Assembly (NCBI GenBank): GCA_032622095.1
Contig: CP136061.1
Coordinates: 220,197,148-220,261,147 of the forward strand
From: Siphonodentalium dalli
Taxonomy: Eukaryota; Mollusca; Scaphopoda; Gadilida; Siphonodentaliidae
Length of the DNA stretch: 64,000 bases
Direction: 5' to 3'
Made by a program: the position numbers and the translations under genes
Shown: one piece after another, positions 35,140 to 47,870 of the stretch
How the letters are laid out: the number at the start of each line of letters is the position of its first letter
Position numbering within the stretch: position 1 is the first letter of the stretch
The notes under the pieces: model-generated
The model's database searches: none
Told to the model about the DNA's origin: nothing
The model's input: the letters and a program-made list of their open reading frames with translations, nothing else

Positions 35140-35485
35140 TAACAAAATACCACAGGTGTATATATCCGGGTGAACACTGTAGTAAATACCTGGGCGAAAA
35201 CCTGGTGTAAATACCTGGGTGTAAATACTCCGGATAACCTGGGTCTAAATACCACCCGGGTGTGACAGCGTTTTTCTAAATTATATCCGTAAAAACCCGG
35301 GTAAACTGGGGTTTAACCTAACATATATAGAACACACCAGGGTAAATCTTTATAAAGCCCTGATTTACCTGGGTGTAACCTGTGTGTGACCTGGGTGGAA
35401 CCAGGGTAAAACCTACATGTACCGGGGTTCATCAGGGGTATACCTAGGTAAACACCAAGATTTACCCAGGTACATTTTTATATGG
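35140..35485. repeat. Second ACCCAGGT-type repeat locus
   Basis: Diverged units such as CCTGGGTGTAAATAC, CCTGGTGTAAATACC, ACCTGGGTGTAACC and ACCCGGGT. The right edge GATTTACCCAGGTACATTTT, then TATATGGG, matches (inverted) the left edge of the palindromic minisatellite at 18637. Two independent loci sharing an edge implies a mobile unit rather than local slippage. Confidence 0.65.
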
Positions 35486-36946
35486 GAAACAATTCAAAAC
35501 CATTGAGATCAATGACTCATGGACGAGAAACTCATGCCACTGGACAAAAAATAATTTCCACATTTAAAAAAAAGAAGGACAATTCTATAACGTAAAACCC
35601 CAACACAAAAATAATCTGAATCCTCTATATTGTACAACACGATCCATTAGATGCCGTCAACATGTGGACTCTCCATGGAGACGATAAATTAAGTACGTTG
35701 CTAATGGCGACGTAACGAGAATTTAAGAAGTGTGCGATGCAAACGAGTGTCCATTGCAAACACCCCTGGTTAAGTGGCCTGCTAATGTGCTATGATACTG
35801 GTCCTGCTGAATGTCTACGGTGCTGTTATGGCAAACTGATGCTGTTAAGAAAAGTACAGTTATTTTTTTTTAAGTCTGAACATGTCTGGGAAAAGCCATT
35901 GTGTGTATAAAACATTCAGAAACATATATTGCGAAATAATTTAATACTGATTGTATCAGTTGTTGGAAATCGACTACAATCAAGATGGCTATTCACATCA
36001 TTTGCAAACGCCAACGCAGCCATTTGACATTTTTCATACCGGCTTTTTTCAAATCACTCGGATTAGCCAATCACCGCGAAAATTACAACTTTAGAAAAAA
36101 TAACGATACTTTTTGAAGTATGGGTGTATTTCACGAAGATCCGACTGGAAACTTTGGTCAGAATGTTATAGTAAACTACTCAGTTTTTCCGAACAAATAA
36201 GGTACATACTTGTTTTAAAATTAAACTAGCACATGCTCGTAAAAGTCAGAATGCTATGTTTTGTGTCAGTTCCTCATATATTATGTTTTGTGCGGCTGCA
36301 CATTTTGAATGCGTGGTATTCACCAGCCTCGAAACCACGTGGTTCCCCACCGTGATAGTGCATTGTTTATTCCACGACTCGAGCTTTCACAGTAAATCAT
36401 TCTACCAAAAACAAACCCCACCGTGTTTAGTGTTTTGCTTATCGTACACTCTTGACACACTGTATCAGACTGCGACCTACCTTGGTCCCCAGAACGGGGT
36501 GTAGGAAAAGTGAACATCATTTTAGATTTTAGATTTCAAACTACCATTGGGTTTTAAATGAGACATGCATGTATCATCTAAGATGCATAGTGACCTATAC
36601 AATGTAAAGCCTGTGTGTATACAATTTTCTCACCACAGCCAGCCAATTCGCAGATTCTCAGAGGCCTGTCAGTGATTTACATAGGGGTCTCATTGCAATT
36701 TTGCAACACTAGGTTCATACTTCCGGCAATAAACATATCATGCGGGGAAGAAATATTTCAATAATGTTTGCCCAATTCGTCTGGAAACAATGTGACTTGC
36801 TTTCAAAACAGAACATTGTCGAGCACACAGGTGTGTGTCGACCCACACTTTTGTTTGATTTGATTTTCTTGTATTTCCAATCAATATACGTAATTCGAAT
36901 AGTTGTCGATATATTTAGCTTCCATAATTTCACAGTAAATTTTACA
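35486..36946. other. No gene recognised
   Basis: AT-rich. Contains the one-sided relative of the small foldback element (35779-35813). Overlapping short open frames at 36256-36520 have no recognisable domain. Confidence 0.3.
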
Positions 36947-37074
36947 GCTTACGTCCAAAAATGGCACAAAAACACCAAGAATCTCCATCTTGGAGAAACT
37001 CCGACACAACCACGAGTTGGTGCACGCTGGTTTCCTGACTTAAGCGCAAGTCAAATGTTTGACATCCCTAACAG
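36947..37074 (+). other. Candidate coding exon (unassigned)
   Basis: A 3' splice-like TTTTACAG (36939-36946) and a donor CCTAACAG|GTAAAC (37075) bracket 128 bp that is open in one frame. Its composition is more protein-like than the surroundings (K-N-L-H-L-G-E-T-P, R-V-G-A-R-W-F-P-D-L, M-F-D-I-P-N). I do not recognise a family and found no neighbouring exons, so this may be chance. Confidence 0.22.
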
Positions 37075-39799
37075 GTAAACGCAAATATTTCTTCCCATGA
37101 TTGAGAAGTTTCCATTTGCAATGAGACTATGAGAGGTCGCGAATTGATTAGGCAGTGTGATTTTGAGGTTTAATACCTCTGACATCCGACTTTGCCCTTC
37201 TCAGATGAGTGTCTTTATGTGAATATTGAGAATTGATAGAGTTATCGATCATGGTATGTAGCTTGATAGTTCGGTGTTCGCTCGAGTATCTTATTCGAAT
37301 ATTCACCCGGCGTTGTCAGCGAATAATTCCAATAGAGGGTGCTTACATTGGTGTAAATATGTGTACAGAACTGTGCGAAGTCTTATGCAGCGGATTACTG
37401 TGATCACAACATAACTACTACATTGTATTACATATTACTTAATAATTTGATTTTGATCATTGAGTTTTATATTGTGGGGGAGGGTCCATTCTGTGCAGTG
37501 ATCGCACCATGGAATCACCGTTCATGGAGAGCGGCGGAGGGCATGGACCCGACCCTCTGATTGTGATAGTTCTTGAGCATTGCGTTGGCGGACCAGGTTT
37601 GTGCCCTCGGTGGCTTTCTTGGAGGGTTCTTCCAAATTAGGACAGATTTATCCAATATCACGTGACTCATTTATCATTGTACATATGTTATGAATATATA
37701 CAGTCTTATAAATGTACACATGTTGAAAGACTGAATAAAAAGTTGAAGTAGTTTATTACTGGTAGTGAACGCGCGCTCATCAGTATCACAGGCAATAGAC
37801 AATTCATAACGCGTTCGCGTCAGTTTAGGTCACGAAAACAAATTAATCATGCACTATCAGCTGAACAAAACTATTTACGGTCCACCAGTCCGATCCCACG
37901 AACTTTAAACTACAAGAACAATTTCAACATAGTGTTGGTGTGAAATTTCCAACAAATATTATGTCAGGTATAAAATTTCCAATTGTTGAACAAATTATCA
38001 AAGTTGGGGGTGCACGAGACACCCCCATCCCTGTCGCTACGTCTCTGCTGCCGCATCAGCAGCATCGTTGTTCATAGATTCAGCCGAGTAGAGTCGAGTC
38101 TACGAGAAGCAGAAAACACGACGAACATGCAATTTCAGAAAGCGTTGACGCCGTATCAAAAATGTGTGTCACTCTGCGATTCCTGGCTTCTGGTCGCGAA
38201 CCGAGTTTCGGATATAAATATGATCACCTTCGAGAACCATCTGATGCCATGTGATAGCTTGAATACGTGGGTTGGACAAACAAAGATTAAGCACATATAC
38301 ACCAAGCTCCAGTAACGATTAACCAAATCCGATTTGCCTGTCGCATGCAATGCATCGGTGTTGACCGTGACTTATAACGGATACGATCTTTGCTAACACG
38401 AACGAATACCGTTTTCTTTCTGTGGGCATTTTTGTATATACCCGTTTAAACTGGTATGCGTGTAGAACTGCACACAGATCTACACCAATGTAAACACACC
38501 CATATTACTGTAATATTTCTAAAGTTTTTCAAAAAGTTGGACTCGATAATCTATTGAATTTGGTAAAAATTTCCCTCAATAAACCACATATTCCGATGCA
38601 TCTGTCATCAATTTCTGGATTTTCCAGGCTATGACATCATCGAGATTTAGGTCCGGGTTAGGGAGAAATGTTGTAGAAGTTCTTTCTTTATCAAAGTTAA
38701 GTCAAAGTCAAAATGTGTATGATGTGAAACATTCCGGAGGGTATAATGAAACAGAAATGTAGAATAATCTTGCTCAAAGTAGTTATTTTTACGAATATAA
38801 ATCCAAATTTACAGCACACACTGTCATTCTTATATATCAATTATATTCAATGACTGTCGATGGCGAAACCATTTGCGTTGGTTTATCGCCGTTTGTTGCG
38901 TCCCGAATTTAGATGTAAATATTTACAATTGCGCGTTGTTCAGGCGATGTTTTATATTGTGTGGTGTTGTCCATTTCGTTGAGCTCTAGATTTTCGGCGA
39001 TGTTAGTAGAATTCCACATTCCTCCAGCTGGCACAGCGCCTGTGTACTAACTTATCAGTTGCATACACCCGAACAAGTCCATAATATGTCTTCAATATCA
39101 ATTATTAAAAGAAGAAACACTAGCTTGGAGCTATTATATCGATAATAAATACCATATCATTGATGTAATAACATAAAAAAAACTTATATAAAATGGTAAA
39201 AATGAGGTACATATAAACGCATATAATTTATATAAGTGTAAGTTATATCATGGCGGTGATCGTATACGAGACATATTCACGGGACTTTGGTGAGTGGCTA
39301 TTTTGAGCAAATAATTATCAGAATGATATATGTATAACCTACACAATAGGACAATGATAATTTACCCAATGTTCGTCTAGATTAATGCGTGCATGATACC
39401 CAATTTAATAACACTGCGTGGGTAATCAGATAGAAAAGCTCTTCGGTATTTGTAAGTTGGCTGATTGTAGGGCAATTAAAGAAAGTTGGCAATTTGATAA
39501 CCCGAACCACACAACAGATTATAATGAAATGAATTTGTGACTGGAGTCATAAATTCATTTTCATTATAATACCACGTTGTTTGCTTCATTCACAGAGCGC
39601 ATGAGTTTATTTTGCACAAATCAATGGATCAAATTCAAAATATTTGTTGCATATATTCTGTTGAGTATAAAAGGAGATGGTCCAATAAATGGCCGGATTT
39701 AGAGTACAGTACCCATTTAACCTTAGAAAATGTCCGACATAATGCGACATGTAAATACAATCACTTTATTGCGTGTGTGCACCGTGTTGAATACGGTTT
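37075..39799. other. No gene recognised; one dispersed repeat
   Basis: The 37940-38040 stretch (AAAATTTCCAATTGTTGAAC, GGGGTGCACGAGACACCC, CCCTGTCGCTACGTC) is related to 41960-42075 within the next element. An open frame at 37983-38315 overlaps this repeat and shows no domain. The rest is AT-rich and unassigned. Confidence 0.3.
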
Positions 39800-42443
39800 G
39801 GGTCAATACTATGAACAATTTTATACCTGTAAATACAAATAGTATTTATTAATTTGTAATTACAAATTTGTGTTAACACTCACAGTGGTTTCATAGTACA
39901 GGGAAAAATTAGCCGTATTATTGTAATACCTCAGACTGGGGGAGGGGTGAAACCCCTAAAACGTAGAAAAAACTAACTCACCAATCTGCTCCCATGCACC
40001 CGTTATAAATGTTATCTGAATACCAGTTCAAATTAGACGGACATGTATATAGAGCTAAAATAACTGACAACAATTTCGATGGCAAAGTTACAATGCGTGC
40101 TATTAGTGTGTGATTAGTGATATCGCCGGTACTATGAACGATGAGCTAACAAAATCTCGCAAATTTCACAAAGATCTACTGCTGATTATTGTAGATTGCT
40201 TAAGGGCAAACCGTTACCTGTGAGTGATTCACAATATATTGAATCACGGCAAGTCTAAGTTACAAAAGAATTAACCAATCATAAGTTGAGAGGTGATCGC
40301 TTATCAGAGCTATCCAATCGGTACATGGGTTGCTAAGTTGATGACCACTTGTCGGCGCAAAGTTAACTAATAAACTGTTCGGTTGTAAAGTGTATATGTT
40401 AGTACAAGTCAGTGTAATATCGAGTACTACAACCAATTTGGTATCATTGTTTTCACAAATTACAACCATTCAGTTTGTGAAAACAAAATATTATTTTGAT
40501 GGTATAACATTATATATATTGTGCCCATCCGATGATTTCAAACTGATCCGCTACTCTTATCATAACACAGAGAGACAGGAACGTGGCCCCATTTTATCAG
40601 GGGGTGCCCATCACAGTATCGAAGCAGGGACGTGCTAAGGCTCTCGGTTATAGGAGGGGTGGTCATTTTATAATTTCAAACTGCTCCGATATCTTATAAT
40701 ATATCGAGATAGGGACGTGGCTATATGGGCTCCGTTTGGTCATGGGGTGTTCATCCTATAATTTCAATATGCACCATTTGAATACAAAAAATGCCTATAA
40801 TTTCCACATAGCGATGGAATCGTATATCAAGAGGCGAGTATTTTAATGTTCTACGCTGATAACAAAAGTTAGTCAATATGACTAACATATGTTAGTCAAA
40901 CGGTTTTCCCCAGATGACTAACTTAGTTCAGCCAACATGACTGAGGCATAACATTAGTCAAAATTACTAGGGTGATGTTAGTCATAACGACTAAGAAATG
41001 GGGATTCAAAACGACTAATTAGTCAAAATGGCCAGGATTTAGTCATAACTTTTCTTAGTCACTGGGAAGGCGAAAATGTAAGTTGCGGAATTATGTGCAA
41101 ATAATTCCAATACTTGACCAAAGTTACTCAAAATGTTTGTGACTAACACTAAGTTAGTCATATTTAGTCAAAATGTCCAACCCAAGGGGGGGGGGGGGTG
41201 TTTGGACAACTTAATGTTACAGCTGGAAAATCAGAAGCCAACCGGGGTAAACAATTACATTTCACAGAAATAGAAATTCTGATTGAGTGGTGGGGATACA
41301 GTTGGATATCGACGTCGGCGCACCGAAGAGACAATCTTGCCACGCCACTGCATTTATGCTGTAGTCATTTGTGAAAACTGTGCTGTCATCTTCGTATTCG
41401 TGTACTTTACCGTGACCAAATGCATTCGCGTTGACGATCGAAACTCAAAGATATCACTCACTATTTATATCAATCACGAACGTTTGTCAGAGACGTTGTG
41501 ACTCATAAGATTCCTATTCTGAACAGCTGTAATGTGCCAGGCATCGTGTTCCCAAGACCACTATCGTCATGTCCCTGTTTATGAGATTTCCATTGATAAA
41601 ACATTTTCATAATGGGTGGCGCTACATCCCTGCGAATCAGATGGTTATATGGTCCGGTTTAAGGGTGTGAAAATCGACAATTTAGGTTTGACACCCTATA
41701 TATATATTCTAGACAAGTTCCTTAACGTTGTAACTTTCAATAAATTGGGTAATTTTAGTAGTTACAAGGAACACATACTGCTACTTCACATCCAAGCTGA
41801 CACCTCTAAGGTTTGTCAATTTCTAAATATAGGCCATTTCAATCCAAACTTTTGACCAAAGGAGGTAAATATGCAAATGTTGGTCTAAAACAAACACATA
41901 CCCTCTAATAAATTGTTGGAAAAACAAAATAAGAGAACAAGATCAACCTATTGTTGTTGTAAAATTTCCAATTCAAGTTGTTTCAGGTAAAAAATTTCCA
42001 ACTGTTGAACGTGTTGATAAAATGTTTGGGGCGAGAAACATAACCCAACCCCCTTGTCGCGACGTCCCTGTGGGTTGTACTTGAGATTTCCAGCTGACAA
42101 AACATTTTCACAAGGGGTTGAATCGACCCCTTGTCGCCACGTCCCTGCGTATCATAGATGGGTATATTATCCGGGTTAAGGGTGCGAAAACTGAAATTTA
42201 TGTTGGACACACAATACGAAGACCTTCTAATCACGTTCCTTAACGTTATAACTTTCAATTAACTTTCATAGTACTCGAACATTCTTTGTGATTGGGAGAT
42301 ATTTGTAAATACAAAGAACACGTACTATTTGTGATTTATGTTTGTAATCGTAGGTTCATAGTATTAGCGGAATGATAAATTGTTATTTCTTACAAACAAT
42401 TGTAGATTCTTACAAAGAAAACGCTTCATAGTATTGACCCCTG
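39800..42443. mobile_element. 2.6 kb non-autonomous element with repeated subterminal TTCATAGTA motifs
   Basis: The left terminus GGGTCAATACTATGAA (39800-39815) and right terminus TTCATAGTATTGACCCCTG (42425-42443) are inverted. TTCATAGTA or its complement occurs three times near each end: 39807, 39890 and 40130; 42265, 42355 and 42425. TTTGTAAATACAAA-like palindromes also lie near both ends. The right end reads CAGGGGTC inverted, as in hAT elements; the left end has decayed to TTTGGGTC. Clustered short motifs at both ends look like transposase-binding sites. Inside are degenerate direct repeats (40520-40830, and 41565-41760 versus 42065-42270) and a dense TTAGTC cluster. There is no transposase frame. 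Confidence 0.55.
40868..41170. repeat. Dense cluster of TTAGTC / GACTAA motifs
   Basis: Fourteen occurrences of TTAGTC or its complement in 303 bp, in both orientations and at irregular spacing, often as (A/G)TTAGTCA(A/T). Some are back to back (GACTAATTAGTC near 41022). Chance expectation for a hexamer on both strands over this length is about 0.15. The cluster is followed by a G homopolymer near 41187. Function is unknown; it resembles an array of protein-binding sites. Confidence 0.8.
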
Positions 42444-44420
42444 GATGTCTGCACTATATATGATTGGATTCGCAAATAAACCGAACAGGTGGGCACATTG
42501 TTTTCACTCCTGTTTTTAGAATGTCGATATGTGGTCCATGTAAGGTGCGCTTGCACTGAACAGAAAACAACCGATATCCTTTTTTTTAATGAAATGACAA
42601 ATCATCACCAATCACCAGAAAGAGATGGAAGTGCAGGAGGAGTAGGTTGAATATTTGTTTGGTAACTTGGTATCAGTCTTTCGTGTGGATAATTATATAC
42701 AATATACAGGACATTGAAACCGGACTTTGGTCAGGAATATTACATCTCCGAGTTTTGTGATGACATAAAATTTACCCTAGCTCGAGTCAGAACAAGCAAC
42801 CACTCATTACCAACAGAAAATGGTACGTGGCATAGGACACCCCGTGATGATTGAATATGTACACCATGTAACAAAGGCCAAATCGGTGACGAAATTCACT
42901 ATACTTTTTACTGTCAATCAATGCTGTTGCCCAAGTCATATTGGAATTGCAAAAGTCCAATGAAACTAAGAATCTTGTTCTCCAGGAGAAAACCATCGAT
43001 AGCTAGGAGACTCTGTAAATTTGTCAAGATTATTGAGGGTCGATTAGCTACTTGATGAGGTCAGAGAGATGCCGCATTATATGCCTACCCACGGATGTGC
43101 CTTAGGGTGGTATGGTGTGGGGTCCTTGTTGGTATTATCCAGTGACTGGTTTACCCTGCCGCTGATAGGTTACAACCAGAATAATATATTATTTAATTTA
43201 TATCTTCTTTATTCATCGAACATTGCCTCTGATATTATGTATATATACATGTATGTAAACATGTTTTCTTTCAACCATTGATATATGGTATAAGAAATAA
43301 ATCTATCTATCAATTATTGTCAATAGCTCTCACAACTCTGATGATATGACCTTGTATGTTTATATTAGACATGTTCAGACACACATACATGTCACCTGTA
43401 GCGTGTGCCATTGCCAACGAAGGCCACCTGACTCACGCGATCGCTTCGCATATACACGGTTAACCCGTTTAGAAGTTTTGTGTCCAAAGTGTAGCAAACG
43501 AAACCTGTAGCAATGGGGGATAATCCAATATTATGGTAACCGAATGAATAAACCAACGATGTGCAGCCTGTGATAGAATGGGATAAATTTGCCTGTTCGA
43601 AAAATCTTATTTTGATTGAAGCCAATTAACCCTTCCATGACTGGAGCTTCCTGAAAATTTAAAACCCTCTGTCAATGCATTCTCTTATATATGCGAGTCC
43701 CCCATATATGTCGCATATATAAGAAAATGCATTGGCCTAACAATAGTTACCTTGACCGTGTAAGCCAGTGCATTCTCTTATATGTGCGAGTCGTTGCATG
43801 GTCGCATTGTGACAGCTTGTTCTCGCCACCAACAACGTCGTTATCTATGTTCACAACACATGCAATGTGGGAAATGTGCGATATGCAATGTTGCTCATAT
43901 TCTGCTAAATGTTTGGTATTTAGGACATTCCCCATCCCTGACTCAATGTAGTGTTATTTATATTAAACTAGAATACATATATACGTGAATGCCGACACCG
44001 AAACACATCGTTATGCCGTTGTGAATTGGCGCATTGGTGACAAACAAATGCGATTCCGTTTTCAGTAAGGACTGAATCAAACCTTCGCCGTGCGGTCTCC
44101 GTCTGCCACGGTGTATATGTCTTAGCAAAATATTGTTGTTAACAGCAAATATTTGGCGTTAATTTTATGGAAATCGACTGGATCCGGAGTCGCGGGCCAA
44201 CATTTATGAAAAACATATCGAACAGGTTTTGAAGTTGGAGTTATATATACTTTCTCAAAATAGTTTCGCCGTATAATTGTATTTAATGATAAGTTTTGAA
44301 GAATACATATAGTCGCTAAGAAAGGGGTAGTGTCGTCAATGGGATTAGTATTTTAACACACACGTGTTTGAAGCTATTTTCACAGAAGTGGTTGTGATAT
44401 GCCCACAAAGCCAGCTTGTA
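42444..44420. other. No gene recognised; one palindromic repeat
   Basis: AT-rich. ATGCATTCTCTTATATATGC at 43674 pairs with GCATATATAAGAAAATGCAT near 43712, and GTGCATTCTCTTATATGTGC recurs at 43768. The same palindrome forms part of the arms of the element at 57601-58060. A possible LINE-like tail (AGAAATAAATCTATCTATC) lies at 43292-43310. Confidence 0.4.
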
Positions 44421-45685
44421 CACTGTTAGAAAAAAGACCGGCGCTTTAACGGTCTGATACCGCGCAACATCGCTGCCAACCTTTGACCGTTAAACATACG
44501 ATCAGGCCGTAACATGTTCCACGGTATAAAAACCGTTTGAGTAACTGGCAGACCGTAACCAGTAACTGCCAGACCATTGTATTATTTACGGTTCAACACC
44601 GTTTAATTAATATCAAGACCGCAACTAATAAAGGTCAGACCAATGGTATTTATCATGGGTCAACACCAATTTTTTGCTCTTAATTTGCTAATTTACCATA
44701 GAATTAGCCAGGTTCCCATGGTGACAATATGATTTCCCGGTAGGCATTACGATTCATATGTTTTTGAATGGTCGAAACTAGTATTATTCTTAACTGAAAA
44801 ATACATCTTAGTTCTTATGTTACGATCATAGTTTTGATGAAATGTAAATCCCCACTGCATAAAGTGATAGACAATACTTATATGAAACTTTGCAGTTTGC
44901 AGAGGATTAAGCTTGTTATCTGCGCGTAGAATTTAATCAGGAAAAAGCCTGCGCACACATGTGTTCGCCTTTTCCCTAACTACTGTATAAATATGGCTGT
45001 AAATAAAAAACGATACTAGTAATAGCTGATAAGCCAACCCATCACTATTCAGTTATGAGTAATACTAATTTCGACCATTCTAAACCATGAATCGCATGCC
45101 CATTTAAGCCATAAAAGAACAAAGCTAAATGTTTCATAGTTAAAACTCAAATTTATGAACATGTAAAAGTTAAATATCTCAATGGCATACTTTTTGGTAA
45201 CATGTAAGGCGTGAAGTTGTCCAATCACTTGTAAACACAGTTTTTGTTTTAACAGGTGAATCCGTTCATCGTGACAATGCAGTACCAGTCAGAAGAAGTG
45301 GTATTTTAGACGCACCTTTATAGCGATATTGAGCTTGCTTAATTTAGAAAAAGGCGTGATTATAGCACAATACCAAAAATCTGTAGCGCTTATTATTGCA
45401 ATATTGAACGCAAAATATGCGATAATAGCGCGCTAAATTTCATACAGACCCGATAGTGTTATATTTATATTAGGTAAATCCTGTGCATATGGTGTACATA
45501 TAGCATTTACAACTATAATTATATACAAATCTAAACATTGTCTATATTTATGCAATAAACAATGTAGAAGCAATAATTTGATTCAAATGTCACAATTTTG
45601 AGCGCAAGATGTCGCAATAATAAGCGCAAAATATTGAGCTATTAAGCACAAAATATTGCAATAATATCATAAAGCGTTTGTTACA

Positions 45686-47265
45686 GTGTGGATAAACGGA
45701 TTGTTGTTCAAATTACTCCAGAGAGGTTTCTGCGGTAAAATATGGCACATTATCAAAACTCTCCTTTGTGGTCTACAATGCGCTGTCCGCTTTAATAATT
45801 TAACTTCCAAACTGATCCCCATAAACCAAGGAACAAGACAAGGAAGCATATTAGCCCCCCTTTATACATGCTGTTCATTGATGACCTATTGGCTGACCTA
45901 TTTTCAAATCCTCATGGCTTGCGATTGAATTCCATAAACTGTGTAGCACCAACACAAGCTGACGACATGACGCTTTTGTCTCTGACAGCAACCGGTGTAC
46001 AACAGTTGTGCAACGTATGTGGAGAGTATAGCCCGAAATGGCGCGTTTTTTTATAACCAGGACAAATGTAAGGTGGTCGTGTTCAATGAAACAAAGTCTA
46101 ATGCTAGAAATCGCACGATAAATACGTGGATCCTCAACGACAAACCGATATCCGAATCTGACAAAATTACACACCTTGGCATACCTTTACATCGCGAGTC
46201 ACATGCTAGCAAGCTCTCCAGTCACATATGTGAGAAAATTAGATCAGTCTATCTCATGTTAAGTAACGCCGGTAAGTATGCTGGTGGGATTACCCCACTC
46301 AGCTGCCTTACAATATATTCTTCGGTTGTTTTACCCAAAAGTATTTATGGGACAGAACTAATGTGTGGGCTCGGTGAGACAAATTTGACATCTCTGGAAC
46401 GAGCACATAGGTTCTGCCTCAAACGCATCCAAGGATTGCCCACAAGATCCCGAACTGATGTCGTCCAATCTCTCCTTGGAACAGGTTCTTTGTCGTCGAT
46501 TGTTGATAAACGAAAACTATGTTTTTTGGGGAACCTCTGTAGAATGACGCAAGATCGCAAGATCGTCGCAAGAAATCTTCTCCTCACGATTGGCCGACCA
46601 CCTTTCGCAAACGTCAACTGATGAATCTTCTTTTATCAACGATGTTATATCCATACTAAAACGGTATAATTTATATTCATATCTTCACAACTACGCCACA
46701 CATGGTAATTTCCCATCCAAAGGTGAATGGAAAACAATCGCCACACAACATATTAACGATATACAAAATCGTGAATGTGAAGAGCGCATGAGAATCACTA
46801 ACAACGTTCGCACAAAATCAAAATATAATGTCAAAATCCATTCTTTGGAGATCTTGTAGATCACATCCACAGGAAAAACATAAATTGTTGCTTGCTGTGA
46901 AGCTTCTGGCCCTGCATACACGTACCTCCCCAGAATGCGGACATTGCAAACTGTGTGGCAAAGTTTATGTTGATATTGTTGAGCATGCCTTACTGGATTG
47001 CTCTTCGACTGCAGAGTCTAGAATCCAAATGTGGTTTTCGTTAATTGACATTTTCGGCATGCCATGTTTGTTATTCATTGATGCTCTCACACAGAAGGAC
47101 CAAGTGATGGTATTTCTTTCTATCCTGTCTGACGATATCAGGAGACAAATACTCAACCTGAACGAGTTGTCGCTCTTCGTGGTGAGGAATTCCTACGGGA
47201 TGTTGTCCCAGTATACAAAGGAGATCAATCTCGTCGTAGATAGCAATCTGCTTGTCAATCCTTAA
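45686..47265 (+). pseudogene. Degenerate non-LTR retrotransposon ORF2 (reverse transcriptase to C-terminus)
   Basis: Successive frames carry, in order: an R-Q-G-S-I-L-A-P motif near 45838-45861; F-I-D-D-L near 45874-45888; Q-A-D-D-M-T at 45956-45973 (motif C, usually Y-A-D-D); the thumb-like Y-N-Q-D-K-C-K near 46055-46073; an open stretch to 46621 with Y-G-T-E-L and L-P-T-R-S; and a zinc-knuckle C-G-H-C-x2-C...H...C at 46936-47003. Frame changes fall near 45860, 46050, 46600 and 46840, two at homopolymers. The N-terminal endonuclease and first RT motifs are missing (5' truncation). The domain order suggests a CR1/L2- or I-like clade. It lies within the CACTG-ended element. The 3' end may extend to the AATAAA near 48144. 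Confidence 0.85.
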
Positions 47266-47689
47266 CATGTGCCCCGTTATTATCCATATAGTTGTAACGT
47301 TAATTTGCTTGGCACATTCTGTAAATAACAACCTTCAAGCATATAATTTTATATTTGTTGACAATCAATTTGCGAAACACTCTACAACCACAATTTTTGC
47401 ATTACCTGTTCAACTTCTTCGTGATACATTAGCTGATGTGCAAATAACGTGGCACCACACCATGGGGGACCTTCGTTTGTCACATCGGGTAAGTACCTCG
47501 CTCCAAAGTTGGATCATTGATATCGTCTCCAGATAGACTCAGACATATTCGTGTCAATACCAACTGAAATTAAACACACGCTAGGAAAACTTGTGATTAA
47601 ATGAAAGTTTGCATCTGAGTGTGAATACTCGTATGTACGTCCTTATACATGCAGTGAATTATTATATGATCGTATGCGTGCATGTTTGC

Positions 47690-47758
47690 TTGTGTGTGCT
47701 TGCCCTGTCCACATTTATATGTGTATATATTTATATGTGTGTGTGTGTATGTATATTG

Positions 47759-47809
<51 letters not shown>

Positions 47810-47870
47810 ATATGTATATATATGTGTATATATATGTATATATATATGTGTGTGGGGGTGCGCGCGTGTG
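47690..47870. repeat. TA/TG microsatellite
   Basis: Mixed TG, TATG and a pure TA run (about 47761-47805), then TATATGTG. It lies in what may be the 3' untranslated part of the LINE relic. Long open frames across it (47609-48112 and neighbours) are low-complexity artefacts. Confidence 0.9.

Noticed and set aside
37983-38315. 110-residue open frame
   Set aside because: Its first third lies in a dispersed repeat also found near 42000, and the rest has no recognisable feature.
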